Assembly (NCBI GenBank): GCA_006438735.1
Contig: RCZF01000008.1
Span: forward strand, 23,615-87,614
Reading direction: 5' to 3'
Length of the DNA stretch: 64,000 bases
DNA from: Sphingomonas koreensis
Lineage (GTDB): Bacteria; Pseudomonadota; Alphaproteobacteria; Sphingomonadales; Sphingomonadaceae
The notes below the pieces were generated by a model, which was given only the letters and a program-made list of their open reading frames with translations, made no database searches and was not told where the DNA came from. Every line of letters begins with the position of its first letter. Positions within the stretch are counted from its first letter, which is position 1. Position numbers and translations under genes: made by a program. Positions 47,137 to 58,069 of this stretch are shown piece by piece.

Positions 47137-50064
47137 TCAATTTTTACGCGTGCGCCTGATCTCTTCGCGGACGTTGTGCCCCAGCGCATCGGCGACCAGC
47201 GCCGCCTGCTCCATCTGGTGCCGCTTCATCAGCCCCGTCGCCGGCGACGCCGAGGGCGCGCGCCCGGCGTAGCGCGCACGCTTTACCTTGCCACCGGCTT
47301 CGCTCAGGCATTCCTCGATGAACGGTTCGACGAAGAACCAGGCGCCGTTGTTCTTCGGCTCTTCCTGCGCCCACACCACCTCTTCGAGATGGGGCATCCG
47401 CTGGAACCGCGCGCTCAGCGGCTCGCCGGGGAAGGGATAGATCTGCTCGACGCGAACGATCTGCGTGTGCGCATCGCCCGCCGCATCGCGCGCCTCGATC
47501 AGATCATAAGCGACCTTGCCGGTGCACAGCACGACGCGCTTGGTATCCGCATCGGCCGGCGCCGACGGATCGGATAGCAAGCGGCGGAAATGGCTGTCGC
47601 CCTGGAAATCGGCCGCGCTCGATACCGCCATCTTGTGCCGCAGCAGCGATTTCGGCGTCATGACGATCAGCGGTTTGCGGAACGAGCGATGCATCTGCCG
47701 GCGCAGCAAATGGTAGTAATTGGCCGGCGTCGTGCAGTTCGCAACCTGCATATTGTCCTGCGCGCACAGCTGCAGATAGCGTTCGAGCCGTGCCGAACTA
47801 TGCTCCGGCCCTTGGCCTTCGTAGCCGTGCGGCAACAGCATCACCAGGCCATTGGCGCGCAGCCACTTGGCCTCGCCGCTGGCGATGAACTGATCGATCA
47901 TGATCTGCGCGCCGTTGGCGAAATCACCGAACTGCGCTTCCCACAGCACCAAAGTCTTGGGGTCGGCCAGCGCGTAGCCATATTCGAAGCCGAGCACGCC
48001 ATATTCGCTCAAGGGGCTGTCGAGCACCTCGAAATTGCCATGCTCAAGCTGCTCCAAAGGCACATATTTATGCTCGTCGGTCTGATCGACCCACACCGCA
48101 TGGCGCTGCGAAAAGGTGCCGCGGCCTGAATCCTGGCCCGACAAGCGGACGCCATAGCCTTCGGAAAGGAGCGAACCGAATGCCAGCGCCTCACCGGTCG
48201 CCCAGTCGAAACCCTCGCCCGATTTGAACATTTCGCGCTTGGCGTCGATCACGCGGGCGAGCGTCTTGTGGATCTGCACGCTGTCCGGCACCGTCGTCAG
48301 CGTGCGGCCGAGCGCATCGAACAACTTCTTGTCGATGCCGGTTTCGACGTTGCGCCGCGCGGTTTCGGCGTCGGCGGGCGCATGGAGGCCCGACCAGCGG
48401 CCGGCGAACCAGTCGGCCTTGTTGGGCTCATAGCTCTGCCCCGCGTCGAACTCGCCATCGAGCAAGGTGGTGAATTCCTTCACCCGCGCGTCGAGCCACG
48501 CCTGATCGATCACGCCTTCCTTGAGCAGCCGCTGGCCGTAAACCTCGGCGACGCCGGGATGCTGCTTGATTCGTTGGTACATCAGCGGCTGGGTGAAGCT
48601 CGGCTCGTCGCCCTCGTTGTGGCCGAACCGCCGGTAGCACCACATGTCGATGACGATATCGCGGTGGAATTTCTGGCGGAACTCGATCGCCATCTTGCAG
48701 GCGAAGGTCACCGCTTCGGGATCGTCGCCGTTGACGTGGAAAATCGGCGCCTGGACGCCCTTGGCGACGTCCGACGGATAGGGCGAGGAGCGCGCGAATT
48801 GCGGGCTCGTGGTGAAGCCGATCTGATTGTTGATGACGAAATGGATACAGCCGCCGGTATTGTAGCCGCGGATGCCGGAAAAGCCGAGGCATTCCCACAC
48901 GATACCCTGGCCCGCGAACGCCGCGTCGCCGTGGATCAGCACCGGCAGCGCGCCGGTATGCTGGCCGAGATCGCCGGCGATCGTCTGGATCGCGCGGGTT
49001 TTGCCCAGCACCACGGGGTCTTCGGCCTCGAGATGCGAGGGATTGGCGACCAGCGACATATGGACGTTGATCCCCTCGAACGCCCGGTCGGTCGAGGTGC
49101 CGAGGTGATATTTGACGTCGCCCGATCCGCCGACATCCTCGGGATTGTCCGATCCGCCCGAGAATTCGTGGAAGATCACGCGGAACGGCTTGGCCATCAC
49201 ATTAGCGAGCACATTAAGGCGGCCGCGGTGCGCCATGCCGAACACGATCTCGCGGACGCCGTCCTGCCCGCCGTATTTGATGACACTTTCCAGCGCCGGA
49301 ATCATCGCCTCGCCGCCGTCGAGCCCGAACCGCTTCGTCCCGACATATTTCTTGCCGAGGAATTTCTCCCACTGCTCGGCCTCGATCACCTTGTTGAGGA
49401 TCGCGCGCTTGCCGTCGGCGGTGAATTCGATCGCCTTGTCCTTGCCCTCCATCCGGTCCTGGAGGAAGCGGCGCTCCTCGACATCGGCGATGTGCATATA
49501 TTCGAGGCCGACATTGCCGCAGTAATTGGCGCGCAGGATGTCGACGATCTCGCGCAGCGTGGCATATTGCAGGCCGAGGCACCCGCCGAGATAGATGCGC
49601 GTGTCGAGCTCGCTGTCGTCGAAGCCGTGATATTCGGTGAACAGATCCTCGGGCATCTCGCGCTTCGACAGGCCGAGCGGATCGAGATTGGCGGCGAGAT
49701 GCCCGCGCACGCGGTAGGTGCGGATCAGCATCATCGCGCGGATCGAGGCGTCGGCGGCCTGGCGGATCGCCTCTTCGCTGACGGGCGCGGCGGCAGGTGC
49801 GGGCTTGCCGCCCTTGGCCGGTTTGGGCGCCGGCTCCATCTGCGTCGGATCGAGCGCGGCGGTGAGATCGTCGGTCGAGGAGAGCGGCCAGCTCGGCTGC
49901 GCCCAGCTCGGCCCCGTGACGGTCGATTCGAGACCTTCGAACCAGCCGCGCCAGCCCGGCTCGACGCTCGACGGATCGGCCTTGAATCGCTTGTACAGCG
50001 TCTCGACGAAGGCCGGGCTGACGCCGCCGGCAATCTCGCTGAAATCCTGGCCTTCGTAACCCAT
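47137..50064 (-). CDS. sucA: 2-oxoglutarate dehydrogenase E1
   Basis: 975-aa thiamine-diphosphate enzyme that decarboxylates 2-oxoglutarate. N-terminal FVETLYKRFKADPSSVEPGWRGWF; RYRVRGHLAANLDPLG-like RTYRVRGHLAANLDPLG; KRFGLDGGEAMIPAL; GMAHRGRLNVLANVMAKP; ThDP motif HGDAAFAGQGIVWECLG; C-terminal HGYEGQGPEHSSARLERYLQL. The ATG (50062-50064) with GGAG upstream is preferred to the GTG one codon earlier. Between sucD (36-base gap) and sucB. Confidence 0.97.
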   Translation of the reverse strand: MGYEGQDFSEIAGGVSPAFVETLYKRFKADPSSVEPGWRGWFEGLESTVTGPSWAQPSWPLSSTDDLTAALDPTQMEPAPKPAKGGKPAPAAAPVSEEAIRQAADASIRAMMLIRTYRVRGHLAANLDPLGLSKREMPEDLFTEYHGFDDSELDTRIYLGGCLGLQYATLREIVDILRANYCGNVGLEYMHIADVEERRFLQDRMEGKDKAIEFTADGKRAILNKVIEAEQWEKFLGKKYVGTKRFGLDGGEAMIPALESVIKYGGQDGVREIVFGMAHRGRLNVLANVMAKPFRVIFHEFSGGSDNPEDVGGSGDVKYHLGTSTDRAFEGINVHMSLVANPSHLEAEDPVVLGKTRAIQTIAGDLGQHTGALPVLIHGDAAFAGQGIVWECLGFSGIRGYNTGGCIHFVINNQIGFTTSPQFARSSPYPSDVAKGVQAPIFHVNGDDPEAVTFACKMAIEFRQKFHRDIVIDMWCYRRFGHNEGDEPSFTQPLMYQRIKQHPGVAEVYGQRLLKEGVIDQAWLDARVKEFTTLLDGEFDAGQSYEPNKADWFAGRWSGLHAPADAETARRNVETGIDKKLFDALGRTLTTVPDSVQIHKTLARVIDAKREMFKSGEGFDWATGEALAFGSLLSEGYGVRLSGQDSGRGTFSQRHAVWVDQTDEHKYVPLEQLEHGNFEVLDSPLSEYGVLGFEYGYALADPKTLVLWEAQFGDFANGAQIMIDQFIASGEAKWLRANGLVMLLPHGYEGQGPEHSSARLERYLQLCAQDNMQVANCTTPANYYHLLRRQMHRSFRKPLIVMTPKSLLRHKMAVSSAADFQGDSHFRRLLSDPSAPADADTKRVVLCTGKVAYDLIEARDAAGDAHTQIVRVEQIYPFPGEPLSARFQRMPHLEEVVWAQEEPKNNGAWFFVEPFIEECLSEAGGKVKRARYAGRAPSASPATGLMKRHQMEQAALVADALGHNVREEIRRTRKN

Positions 50065-50100
50065 CACTGAACTCCTGCCCGCGCCCTCGCCAAGGGGCGG

Positions 50101-50985
50101 TTACTTGGTCAACACCGCCGCGAGCGTCGATCCCAGCTCGCTGGGCGATTGCGCGACCTTGATACCGGCGGCTTCCATCGCCGCGATCTTGTCCTCGGCG
50201 CCGCCCTGGCCGCCCGAGACGATCGCTCCGGCATGGCCCATCCGGCGCCCGGGAGGCGCGGTGCGGCCGGCGATGAAGCCCGCCATCGGCTTCTTGCGGC
50301 CGCGCTTTGCCTCGTCCTTGAGGAACTGCGCCGCTTCTTCCTCGGCCGATCCGCCGATTTCGCCGATCATGATGATCGACTGGGTCGCGTCGTCGGCGAG
50401 GAACAATTCGAGCACGTCGATGAAATTGGTGCCGTTGACCGGATCGCCGCCGATACCGACCGCCGTCGTCTGGCCGAGCCCCGCCTGCGTCGTCTGGAAC
50501 ACCGCCTCATAGGTCAGCGTGCCCGAGCGCGACACAACGCCGACCGAACCCTTCGAGAAGATCGAGCCGGGCATGATGCCGATCTTGCACTCGCCCGGCG
50601 TCAGTACGCCCGGGCAGTTCGGCCCGATCAGCCGCGACTTCGAACCCGACAGCGCGCGCTTGACCTTGACCATGTCGAGCACCGGAATGCCCTCCGTGAT
50701 AGCGACGATCAGCGGCACCTCGGCATCGATCGCCTCGAGGATCGAATCCGCGGCGAAGGGCGGCGGCACATAGATTACCGAAGCGGTCGCGCCGGTTTTG
50801 GCGACGGCTTCCTCGACGGTGTCATACACCGGCAGATCGAGATGCGTCGTCCCGCCCTTGCCGGGCGTGACGCCGGCGACCATTTGCGTGCCGTAATCGA
50901 GCGCGGCCTGCGTGTGGAAACTGCCGGTCTCCCCGGTCATGCCCTGGGTGATGACCTTGGTATTCTTGTCGACGAGGATGCTCAT
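50101..50985 (-). CDS. sucD: Succinyl-CoA synthetase alpha subunit
   Basis: 294 aa. CoA-binding [22 protein letters not shown]; ligase part [31 protein letters not shown]; phospho-His in [16 protein letters not shown]. It needs a beta subunit (SucC), whose gene usually precedes sucD after mdh; here that place holds a GIY-YIG element instead. Confidence 0.97.
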   Translation of the reverse strand: MSILVDKNTKVITQGMTGETGSFHTQAALDYGTQMVAGVTPGKGGTTHLDLPVYDTVEEAVAKTGATASVIYVPPPFAADSILEAIDAEVPLIVAITEGIPVLDMVKVKRALSGSKSRLIGPNCPGVLTPGECKIGIMPGSIFSKGSVGVVSRSGTLTYEAVFQTTQAGLGQTTAVGIGGDPVNGTNFIDVLELFLADDATQSIIMIGEIGGSAEEEAAQFLKDEAKRGRKKPMAGFIAGRTAPPGRRMGHAGAIVSGGQGGAEDKIAAMEAAGIKVAQSPSELGSTLAAVLTK

Positions 50986-50996
50986 TCGGACTCCTA

Positions 50997-51372
50997 GTTC
51001 CCCGGCGAAGGCCGGGGTCCAGTTACGAAACGCTCATGGCAGCGCGATACGATCGTAAAGGTCTTCCCAATCGGGATTCAGCCCTTCGATCTCCCGCACC
51101 TTCCAGGCCCGCTTCCATTCTTTCATTTGCAGCTCACGCTGCCGTGCTGACTCGATGCCGTCATGCGCTTCAAACCAAACCAGCGAGTGACAGCGATATT
51201 TCTTGGTAAACCCCTCGACGATGTCGTTGCGATGTTCCCAAATCCGCTTGGGTAGATCACTCGTTACACCGATATAGATCGTTCCGTTTCGCCGGCTTGC
51301 CATGATGTAGACGAAACCGGGTTGCTCCACCTCGAACGCCTCCCAACTGGACCCCGGCCTTCGCCGGGGAAC
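50997..51372. mobile_element. GIY-YIG cassette bounded by perfect 28-base inverted repeats
   Basis: 376-base element between mdh and sucD. Ends 50997-51024 and 51345-51372 are perfect 28-base inverted repeats, each containing the hairpin CCCCGGCGAAGGCCGGGG. It encloses one gene (51034-51330). Gene-less relatives are at 47031-47134 and 45665-45732. No flanking target duplication is evident. Mobility is inferred, not shown. Confidence 0.7.
51034..51330 (-). CDS. GIY-YIG nuclease-domain protein
   Basis: 98 aa, single GIY-YIG domain of the UPF0213/UvrC-like type. VYIMASRRNGTIYIGVTSD holds the two Tyr; Arg in LPKRIWEHRND; Glu in RQRELQMKEWKRAWK; the WK..LI-type ending is EGLNPDWEDLYD. Such short proteins are single-strand-specific or structure-specific nucleases in known cases. 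It fills the inside of the inverted-repeat element with 9-14 bases to spare on each side, so gene and repeats may be a functional unit. Confidence 0.88.
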   Translation of the reverse strand: MEQPGFVYIMASRRNGTIYIGVTSDLPKRIWEHRNDIVEGFTKKYRCHSLVWFEAHDGIESARQRELQMKEWKRAWKVREIEGLNPDWEDLYDRIALP

Positions 51373-51375
51373 AGC

Positions 51376-52434
<1,059 letters not shown>

Positions 52435-52455
52435 CTAAAGCGGAAGCGTTAAGGT

Positions 52456-54375
52456 TTATTGATGCGACTTGTTCTCAATATCATTAGGGTCTGACGCCCG
52501 TTGTGCATAGAAGTCGGCGAGAACGTCAAACGCTTGCTTCCGTATCCCGGTCGGCGACTCCAGGCCTTTGCGGTTCCAGCCCTGTTGATAAATCGGGTGC
52601 TGCCGCCGCGGGGAGCGAAAATCCTTCAACACCCAGGGCGACAGGCCTGCGAGAAGGGGAATCTTCGTGACCATCGCGAGTGTATATTTGTAATAATCCG
52701 CCTGGAATTCCTCGGAGAATTTGTGCGTGCGCGCGGGGTCGTGAACGCCGGCCGTCGCGGCCGCGCCGAGTTCGGAGAAAACCAGCGGCTTGTCATATGG
52801 CGACTGCCAGATGAAGTCGGGCAGGCTGGCGAGCTTATCCTCGGTGTACCAGCCGTTATAGGTGTTGACCGCCATCACATCGAGCGACGGGATCAGCGGA
52901 TCGTTGATATCGAACACGCTTTTGCCGCCCTCATCCTTGCGATCGACCAGCAGCGCAGCGGAGACCAGCCGGCTGTCGTCGAGCCGGTGCGCCTCGGCGG
53001 CGAGGGTTTCTAGGAAGCGGTTGCGCGCCGGGTTGACCGGCGTCTCGTTGGCGATGCTCCAGATGATGATCGAGGCACGGTCGCGGTCGCGCGCGATCTC
53101 TTCGGCCAGCATATGCTGCGCCTTGGCGAGCACCGCGGGATTCTCAAAATCGACCAGCCAATAATCGGGAATCTCGCTCCACACGAGCAGCCCGATCTGG
53201 TCCGCCATCCGCGTCATCACTTCGGAATGCGGATAATGCGCCAGGCGCACGTAATTGCCGTGCAGCCCGTCCTTCACCTCGGTCAGCAGCGCGCGCGCCG
53301 CCTGCGGCGTGATTGCGCGCGTCGGGTTCTCGCCGAATTCCTCCTCGTGGAGCGCGATGCCGCGCAGGAAGATCGGTGTGCCGTTGAGCAGGATTTCATG
53401 CCCCTTCACCGCGATCGTGCGGAAGCCGATACGATCCTTCCACACATCGCTGCCCGCGGTGATCGAGACGTCATAAAGCGTCGGCGTTTCGGGCGACCAG
53501 CGCTGCAGCGTTGTCGGTGCAGCAGCAGTCGCGGTCCAGTTGCCCTGCCCATCGGCCTTGCCGTTGAGCGACAGGCCGAGCGCGGGAATGCTCAGCGTCA
53601 GCGGCAGGCCCGCCGCTGCCTTGCCATCGACATGCGCGGTGACCGCGATCCGGCCGTCGCGGCTCAACCGCACCCAGGCATCATCGACATAGGTCGCCGG
53701 CGTGGTCACCACGGTCACCGCGCGGGTGAGGCCGCCATAGGTTTCCCAATCGGTGACGGGCGGCGGCAAATCCTGCGCCGTGCGCTCGTCATCGACGCCG
53801 ACGGTGATCTGATTCTCGCCCTTCTTGAGCAGCCCCGTCACGTCGAAGGCGAAGGTGGTGAAGCCGCCTTCGTGATCGCCGACGAACTTGCCGTTGAGAT
53901 AGACATGCGCGCGGTAATTGGCCGCGCCGAAGCGCAGGAACTGGCGCTCGCCGGGCTTGGGATCGGCGGCGAAGCTGCGCTGATACCAGACGAGCCCCTT
54001 GTAATAGCGCATCTCGGCCGAATGCGTCAGCCATGACGACGGCAGCGTCGCGGTCGGCGCCAGCGCCATGTCGTATTCGTACAATGCCGAGGGATGATCG
54101 CGCATCGCCTGCTCGACATCGATGATGGCGTAGCGGCGCTGGCTCTCGCCCGGATCTTCGCCGTGGAAGCCGGCCAGGCCGGTCCGATACGGATCGATCG
54201 AATAATGCCACAGGCCCGACAGATCGAGATGGTCGCGCAGGTCACCCGCGGCGAGGACTGGAGCGACATGGACGGGGTCGACCGATGCCGCGCTGTCCGT
54301 TGGCTGAGCGGCGCCGAGGCCCGACAAGGCCAGGAATACGACGGCCGCCATTCTTGCAATTCGCCCAGCAATCAC
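52456..54375 (-). CDS. GH2 glycoside hydrolase (beta-glucuronidase/galactosidase-like), exported
   Basis: 639 aa. Signal peptide (MAAVVFLALSGLGAAQ). Jelly-roll domain (YKGLVWYQRSFAADPKPGERQFLRFGAANYRAHVYLNGKFVGDHEGGF), Ig-like domain, then TIM barrel starting EILLNGTPIFLRGIALHEEEFG. Acid/base Glu in WSIANETPVN and nucleophile Glu in VFSELGAAA. GTG start. Acts on beta-linked glycans in the periplasm; no transport partner adjacent, so the substrate stays open. Confidence 0.88.
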   Translation of the reverse strand: MIAGRIARMAAVVFLALSGLGAAQPTDSAASVDPVHVAPVLAAGDLRDHLDLSGLWHYSIDPYRTGLAGFHGEDPGESQRRYAIIDVEQAMRDHPSALYEYDMALAPTATLPSSWLTHSAEMRYYKGLVWYQRSFAADPKPGERQFLRFGAANYRAHVYLNGKFVGDHEGGFTTFAFDVTGLLKKGENQITVGVDDERTAQDLPPPVTDWETYGGLTRAVTVVTTPATYVDDAWVRLSRDGRIAVTAHVDGKAAAGLPLTLSIPALGLSLNGKADGQGNWTATAAAPTTLQRWSPETPTLYDVSITAGSDVWKDRIGFRTIAVKGHEILLNGTPIFLRGIALHEEEFGENPTRAITPQAARALLTEVKDGLHGNYVRLAHYPHSEVMTRMADQIGLLVWSEIPDYWLVDFENPAVLAKAQHMLAEEIARDRDRASIIIWSIANETPVNPARNRFLETLAAEAHRLDDSRLVSAALLVDRKDEGGKSVFDINDPLIPSLDVMAVNTYNGWYTEDKLASLPDFIWQSPYDKPLVFSELGAAATAGVHDPARTHKFSEEFQADYYKYTLAMVTKIPLLAGLSPWVLKDFRSPRRQHPIYQQGWNRKGLESPTGIRKQAFDVLADFYAQRASDPNDIENKSHQ

Positions 54376-54443
54376 AGCGCGCTCCCCGTCTGTTATGCGG
54401 CGACGCTAGACCAGGTCACCCACTGTTGTCACGGCGCAGGGGA

Positions 54444-55553
54444 TCAGCCGCCGTGACCCTGCGCCAGATACGCTTCGGATCGCATTTCCTCGAGCCGGCT
54501 GACGGTGCGAGCGAATTCGAAGCTGCCGTCGCCTGCCGGATAGAGATCGGCGGGTTGGGCGTCAGCAGCGGCAAGCAGCTTCACCTTATGCTCGTAAAGC
54601 GCGTCGATCAGCGCGACGAAACGTGCCGCTTCGTTGCGATTGTCCGGGCCCATTTTGGGGATGCCGACCAGGATGACGGTGTGGAAGCGCCGTGCCACCG
54701 CGAGATAATCCGCCGCACCCCGCGCTTCACCGCACAGCTTCTTGAAGCTGAACACGGCAACGCCCTTCAGCGCCTTCGGAACGTGCAGCGTCCGCCCGCC
54801 GCCCAGCGCCAGATCGACGCTCGGCACATGGGCGCGGTCCTCGACCGGATAATCGGTCAGTCGAAAGAACGCCGCCGACAGCTGCTCGGTGGCCTCGGTG
54901 CCGTTCAGCACCAGCCAGGTATCCATCCGCCCGAGGCGATCGAGCCGGTAATCGGTCGCGCCATTGAGCGGCAGCACGTCCATCTTCGCTTCGATCAGAT
55001 CGATGAACGGCAGGAAATGCTCCCGGTTCAGCCCGTCCTTGTAGAGATCGCGCGGCGGCCGGTTCGACGTGGCGACCAATGTCACGCGCTTCGCCAGCAA
55101 TTCGGTGAACAGCCGCGAAAGGATCATCGCGTCGGGGCTGTTGGTGACCATCATTTCGTCGAACGCGAGCAGCCGCGTCTCCTGCGCCAGCGTATCGGCG
55201 ACCGGCAGGATCGGATCACCCGCCTCCTTCTTGCGCTCGTCGGCGAGGCGGGCGTGGACCTCGAGCATGAATTCGGCGAAATGAACCCGCCGCTTCCGCC
55301 GCACCTTCAGCTCGCCGTAGAATAAATCCATCAGCATCGATTTGCCGCGCCCTACGCCGCCCCACAGATAGACACCCTTGGGCGGCTCCGGCGCGCGGCC
55401 GAGCGCCCGCCAAAGCACGCTGCCGCGCGTCGGCGTCGCTTCGAGCTCGGCGGCCAGCGCATCGAGCCGCTGCGCCGCGGCGCGCTGTTCCGGGTCGGCG
55501 CGCAACTCGCCAGCCGCGACCAGCGCCTGATACCGTGCGAGGACCGAGGCCAT
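54444..55553 (-). CDS. zapE: Cell division protein ZapE (AFG1-like ATPase)
   Basis: 369 aa. Walker A GGVGRGKSMLMDLFY; Walker B LLAFDEMMVT; sensor ATSNRPPRDLY; AFG1-typical FLPFIDLIEAKMDVLPLNGATDYR. ZapE binds FtsZ in other bacteria. Adjacent (no gap) to a thioesterase gene on the same strand. Confidence 0.93.
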   Translation of the reverse strand: MASVLARYQALVAAGELRADPEQRAAAQRLDALAAELEATPTRGSVLWRALGRAPEPPKGVYLWGGVGRGKSMLMDLFYGELKVRRKRRVHFAEFMLEVHARLADERKKEAGDPILPVADTLAQETRLLAFDEMMVTNSPDAMILSRLFTELLAKRVTLVATSNRPPRDLYKDGLNREHFLPFIDLIEAKMDVLPLNGATDYRLDRLGRMDTWLVLNGTEATEQLSAAFFRLTDYPVEDRAHVPSVDLALGGGRTLHVPKALKGVAVFSFKKLCGEARGAADYLAVARRFHTVILVGIPKMGPDNRNEAARFVALIDALYEHKVKLLAAADAQPADLYPAGDGSFEFARTVSRLEEMRSEAYLAQGHGG

Positions 55554-56006
55554 CTACCGTCTGGTCGGCTTGCGGATCGTGCCGGAGAAACTCGCGACCT
55601 TATCCGCTTCCTGCACGACCAAACCGCGCAGGAACAACAGCCGTCCGGTTTCGCGCAACAACTCGATCTGCGCTTCCAGCGGCGTGCCGATCTTGCCGCC
55701 ACCGATGAACTGCACCGACAGATCGAGCGTCACCGCCGTTCCCGCGGTGATCACCTCGAACCCGCGCGCCGCGGCGAACAAAGCGATGTCAATGAAGCCG
55801 AGCAGCGCGCCGCCGTGGAGATGATCGCTGAGGTTGGAATGCTCGTGCCGCGGCGTCATCCGAACGCGGGCGATTTCTCCCTCCATCCGCAGCAGGAACG
55901 GCCCCAGCAGCGCATTGAAGCGCGTTGGATCGCTCAGCTCCCACGTCATCCAGCCGGGATGATCGGGCGCGGCGCGATCGATGAAGGCCGGTGCGTCAGC
56001 CACCAA
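55554..56006 (-). CDS. Hotdog thioesterase (PaaI-type)
   Basis: 150 aa. HSNLSDHLHGGALLGFIDIALFAAARG contains the catalytic HGG, followed by AVTLDLSVQFIGGGKIGTPLEAQ. Start is a TTG or the next codon GTG; no ATG suits. Between sdhB and zapE in a compact minus-strand run. Confidence 0.85.
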   Translation of the reverse strand: MVADAPAFIDRAAPDHPGWMTWELSDPTRFNALLGPFLLRMEGEIARVRMTPRHEHSNLSDHLHGGALLGFIDIALFAAARGFEVITAGTAVTLDLSVQFIGGGKIGTPLEAQIELLRETGRLLFLRGLVVQEADKVASFSGTIRKPTRR

Positions 56007-56012
56007 AGCGGC

Positions 56013-56798
56013 TTAGAGCATCCGCTCGGCTTCGAGCTTCTTCACCTCGGCGATCGCCTTTGCCGGGTTGAGGCCCTTGGGGCAGACGTTGGCGCAGTTC
56101 ATGATCGTGTGACAGCGATACAGCCGGAACGGATCCTCGAGCTCGTCCAGTCGATCGCCGGTCATCTCGTCGCGGCTGTCGGCGATCCAGCGATACGCTT
56201 GCAGCAGAATCGCCGGGCCCAGGAATTTGTCGCTGTTCCACCAATAGCTCGGGCACGCGGTCGAGCAGCAGGCGCACATGATGCATTCGTAGAGCCCGTC
56301 GAGCTTCTCGCGCTCGGCCGGCGTCTGCAGCCGCTCCTTGCCCGATGGCGGCGGCGTCACCGTCTTCAGCCACGGCTGGATCGAGGCGTATTGCGCGTAG
56401 AAATGGGTGAAATCGGGCACCAGATCCTTGATCACGTCCATGTGCGGCAAGGGCGTGATGCGGATGTCGCCGCCGATGTCTTCGATCGCCGTCGTGCAGG
56501 CGAGGCCGTTTTTGCCGTCGAGGTTCATTGCGCACGATCCGCAAATCCCCTCGCGGCACGATCGGCGGAAGGTGAGCGAGGAATCCTGCTCGGCCTTCAT
56601 CTTGATCAGCGCGTCGAGCACCATCGGGCCGCACTCGTCGAGATTGACCTCGAACGTATCGTAGCGCGGATTCTCGGCGGTGTCGGGATCGTAGCGGTAG
56701 ATCTTGAAGGTCTTGATCCGCTTCTTGTCGCCCTCGGCCTTATGGACCTTTCCCTTGCCGGTAATCTTCGAATTCTTGGGAAGGCTGAACTCGGCCAT
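56013..56798 (-). CDS. sdhB: Succinate dehydrogenase iron-sulfur subunit
   Basis: 261 aa with three clusters: 2Fe-2S Cys in [18 protein letters not shown] and CTTAI; 4Fe-4S in [16 protein letters not shown]; 3Fe-4S in [22 protein letters not shown] at 56796-56798. It is 3.3 kb from sdhA, with three unrelated genes between them, one on the opposite strand. Confidence 0.97.
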   Translation of the reverse strand: MAEFSLPKNSKITGKGKVHKAEGDKKRIKTFKIYRYDPDTAENPRYDTFEVNLDECGPMVLDALIKMKAEQDSSLTFRRSCREGICGSCAMNLDGKNGLACTTAIEDIGGDIRITPLPHMDVIKDLVPDFTHFYAQYASIQPWLKTVTPPPSGKERLQTPAEREKLDGLYECIMCACCSTACPSYWWNSDKFLGPAILLQAYRWIADSRDEMTGDRLDELEDPFRLYRCHTIMNCANVCPKGLNPAKAIAEVKKLEAERML

Positions 56799-56920
56799 GC
56801 TGATCCTCGAGTGCGTCGGGTAACGGGGTGCGCCAGCGGCTATGCCTTTCGCCCTCGCAGCGCAACCCTTTACCATGAGGCGGCGGTGGGGCATGCCGCC
56901 GCTGTGGGGAGAGCGGATCG

Positions 56921-58069
56921 ATGCGGCTCAAGCACTGCCACAATGTCGAGGATTTCCGAACGCTGGCAAAGCGCCGGCTACCCGGGCCGATCTTCCACTA
57001 TATCGACGGCGCCGCCGACGACGAGGCGACCAAGGCGCGCAACACCGCCGCGTTCGAGCGCTGCGATCTTGTCCCCAACGTGCTGGCCGGCGTCGAAACC
57101 GTCGATATGTCGGTCACCGTGATGGGCAAGACGGTGGCGATGCCGCTGCTGCTGTCGCCCACCGCGCTGCAGCGGCTGTTTCATTGGCAAGGCGAACGCG
57201 CCGTCGCACGCGCGGCCGAGCATTTCGGCACGTGGTTCGGCATTTCCAGCCTGGCGACGGTCAGCATCGAAGAGATCGGCCGCACCGTCGCCGGTCCCAA
57301 GCTGTTTCAGCTCTATGTCCATAAGGATCAGGGTCTCAATCGCGCGATGATCGACCGCTGCAAGGCGGCGCAGTTCGATTGCCTGGCGTTGACCGTCGAT
57401 ACCGCCGTCGGCGGAAACCGCGAACGCTGCCTGCGCACCGGCTTCACCTCGCCGCCGCGATTGACGCCTGCCAGCCTCGCGAGCTTCGCCGCGCATCCGG
57501 CCTGGGCGATCAACTATTTTACGCGCGGGCGCTTCGAACTGTCCAACCTCAAGGATCATGTCGCCGAAGGCACCAACGTCGCGCTGTCGGTCGCCGACTA
57601 TTTCGATACGATGCTCGATCCCAAGCTCGACTGGAAAATGGCCGAGGCGATTCGGGCTGAATGGGGCGGGCAATTCTGCCTCAAGGGCGTCATGTCGGTC
57701 GCCGATGCGCGCCGCGCGGTGGCAATTGGCGCGACCGCGATCATGGTCTCCAATCACGGCGGGCGTCAGCTCGACGGCAGCCGCGCGCCGTTCGATCAGC
57801 TCGCCGAGATCGTCGACGCGGTCGGCGACAAGATCGACGTGATCTGCGACGGCGGCATTCGTCGCGGCAGTCATGTGCTCAAGGCGCTGAGCGTCGGCGC
57901 CAAGGCGTGTTCGGGCGGGCGACTCTATCTCTATGCGCTCGCCGCCGCGGGCCAGCCGGGCGTCGAGCACATCCTCGGCCGGCTGCGCGGCGAGATCGAA
58001 CGCGACATGAAGCTGATGGGCGTCCACCGGATCGATCAGCTCGACCGCGCCAATCTGCGCTGGCGCTAG
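56921..58069 (+). CDS. FMN-dependent alpha-hydroxyacid dehydrogenase (LldD-like)
   Basis: 382 aa. [63 protein letters not shown], and the catalytic HGGRQLDG with [15 protein letters not shown] for FMN phosphate. Likely oxidises L-lactate or a related acid. Opposite in strand to its neighbours, inserted between sdhB and sdhA. Confidence 0.9.
   Translation: MRLKHCHNVEDFRTLAKRRLPGPIFHYIDGAADDEATKARNTAAFERCDLVPNVLAGVETVDMSVTVMGKTVAMPLLLSPTALQRLFHWQGERAVARAAEHFGTWFGISSLATVSIEEIGRTVAGPKLFQLYVHKDQGLNRAMIDRCKAAQFDCLALTVDTAVGGNRERCLRTGFTSPPRLTPASLASFAAHPAWAINYFTRGRFELSNLKDHVAEGTNVALSVADYFDTMLDPKLDWKMAEAIRAEWGGQFCLKGVMSVADARRAVAIGATAIMVSNHGGRQLDGSRAPFDQLAEIVDAVGDKIDVICDGGIRRGSHVLKALSVGAKACSGGRLYLYALAAAGQPGVEHILGRLRGEIERDMKLMGVHRIDQLDRANLRWR

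Noticed and set aside
48268..50070. 600-codon plus-strand frame opposite sucA
   Set aside because: Antisense to a complete, highly conserved sucA gene and with no motif of its own.
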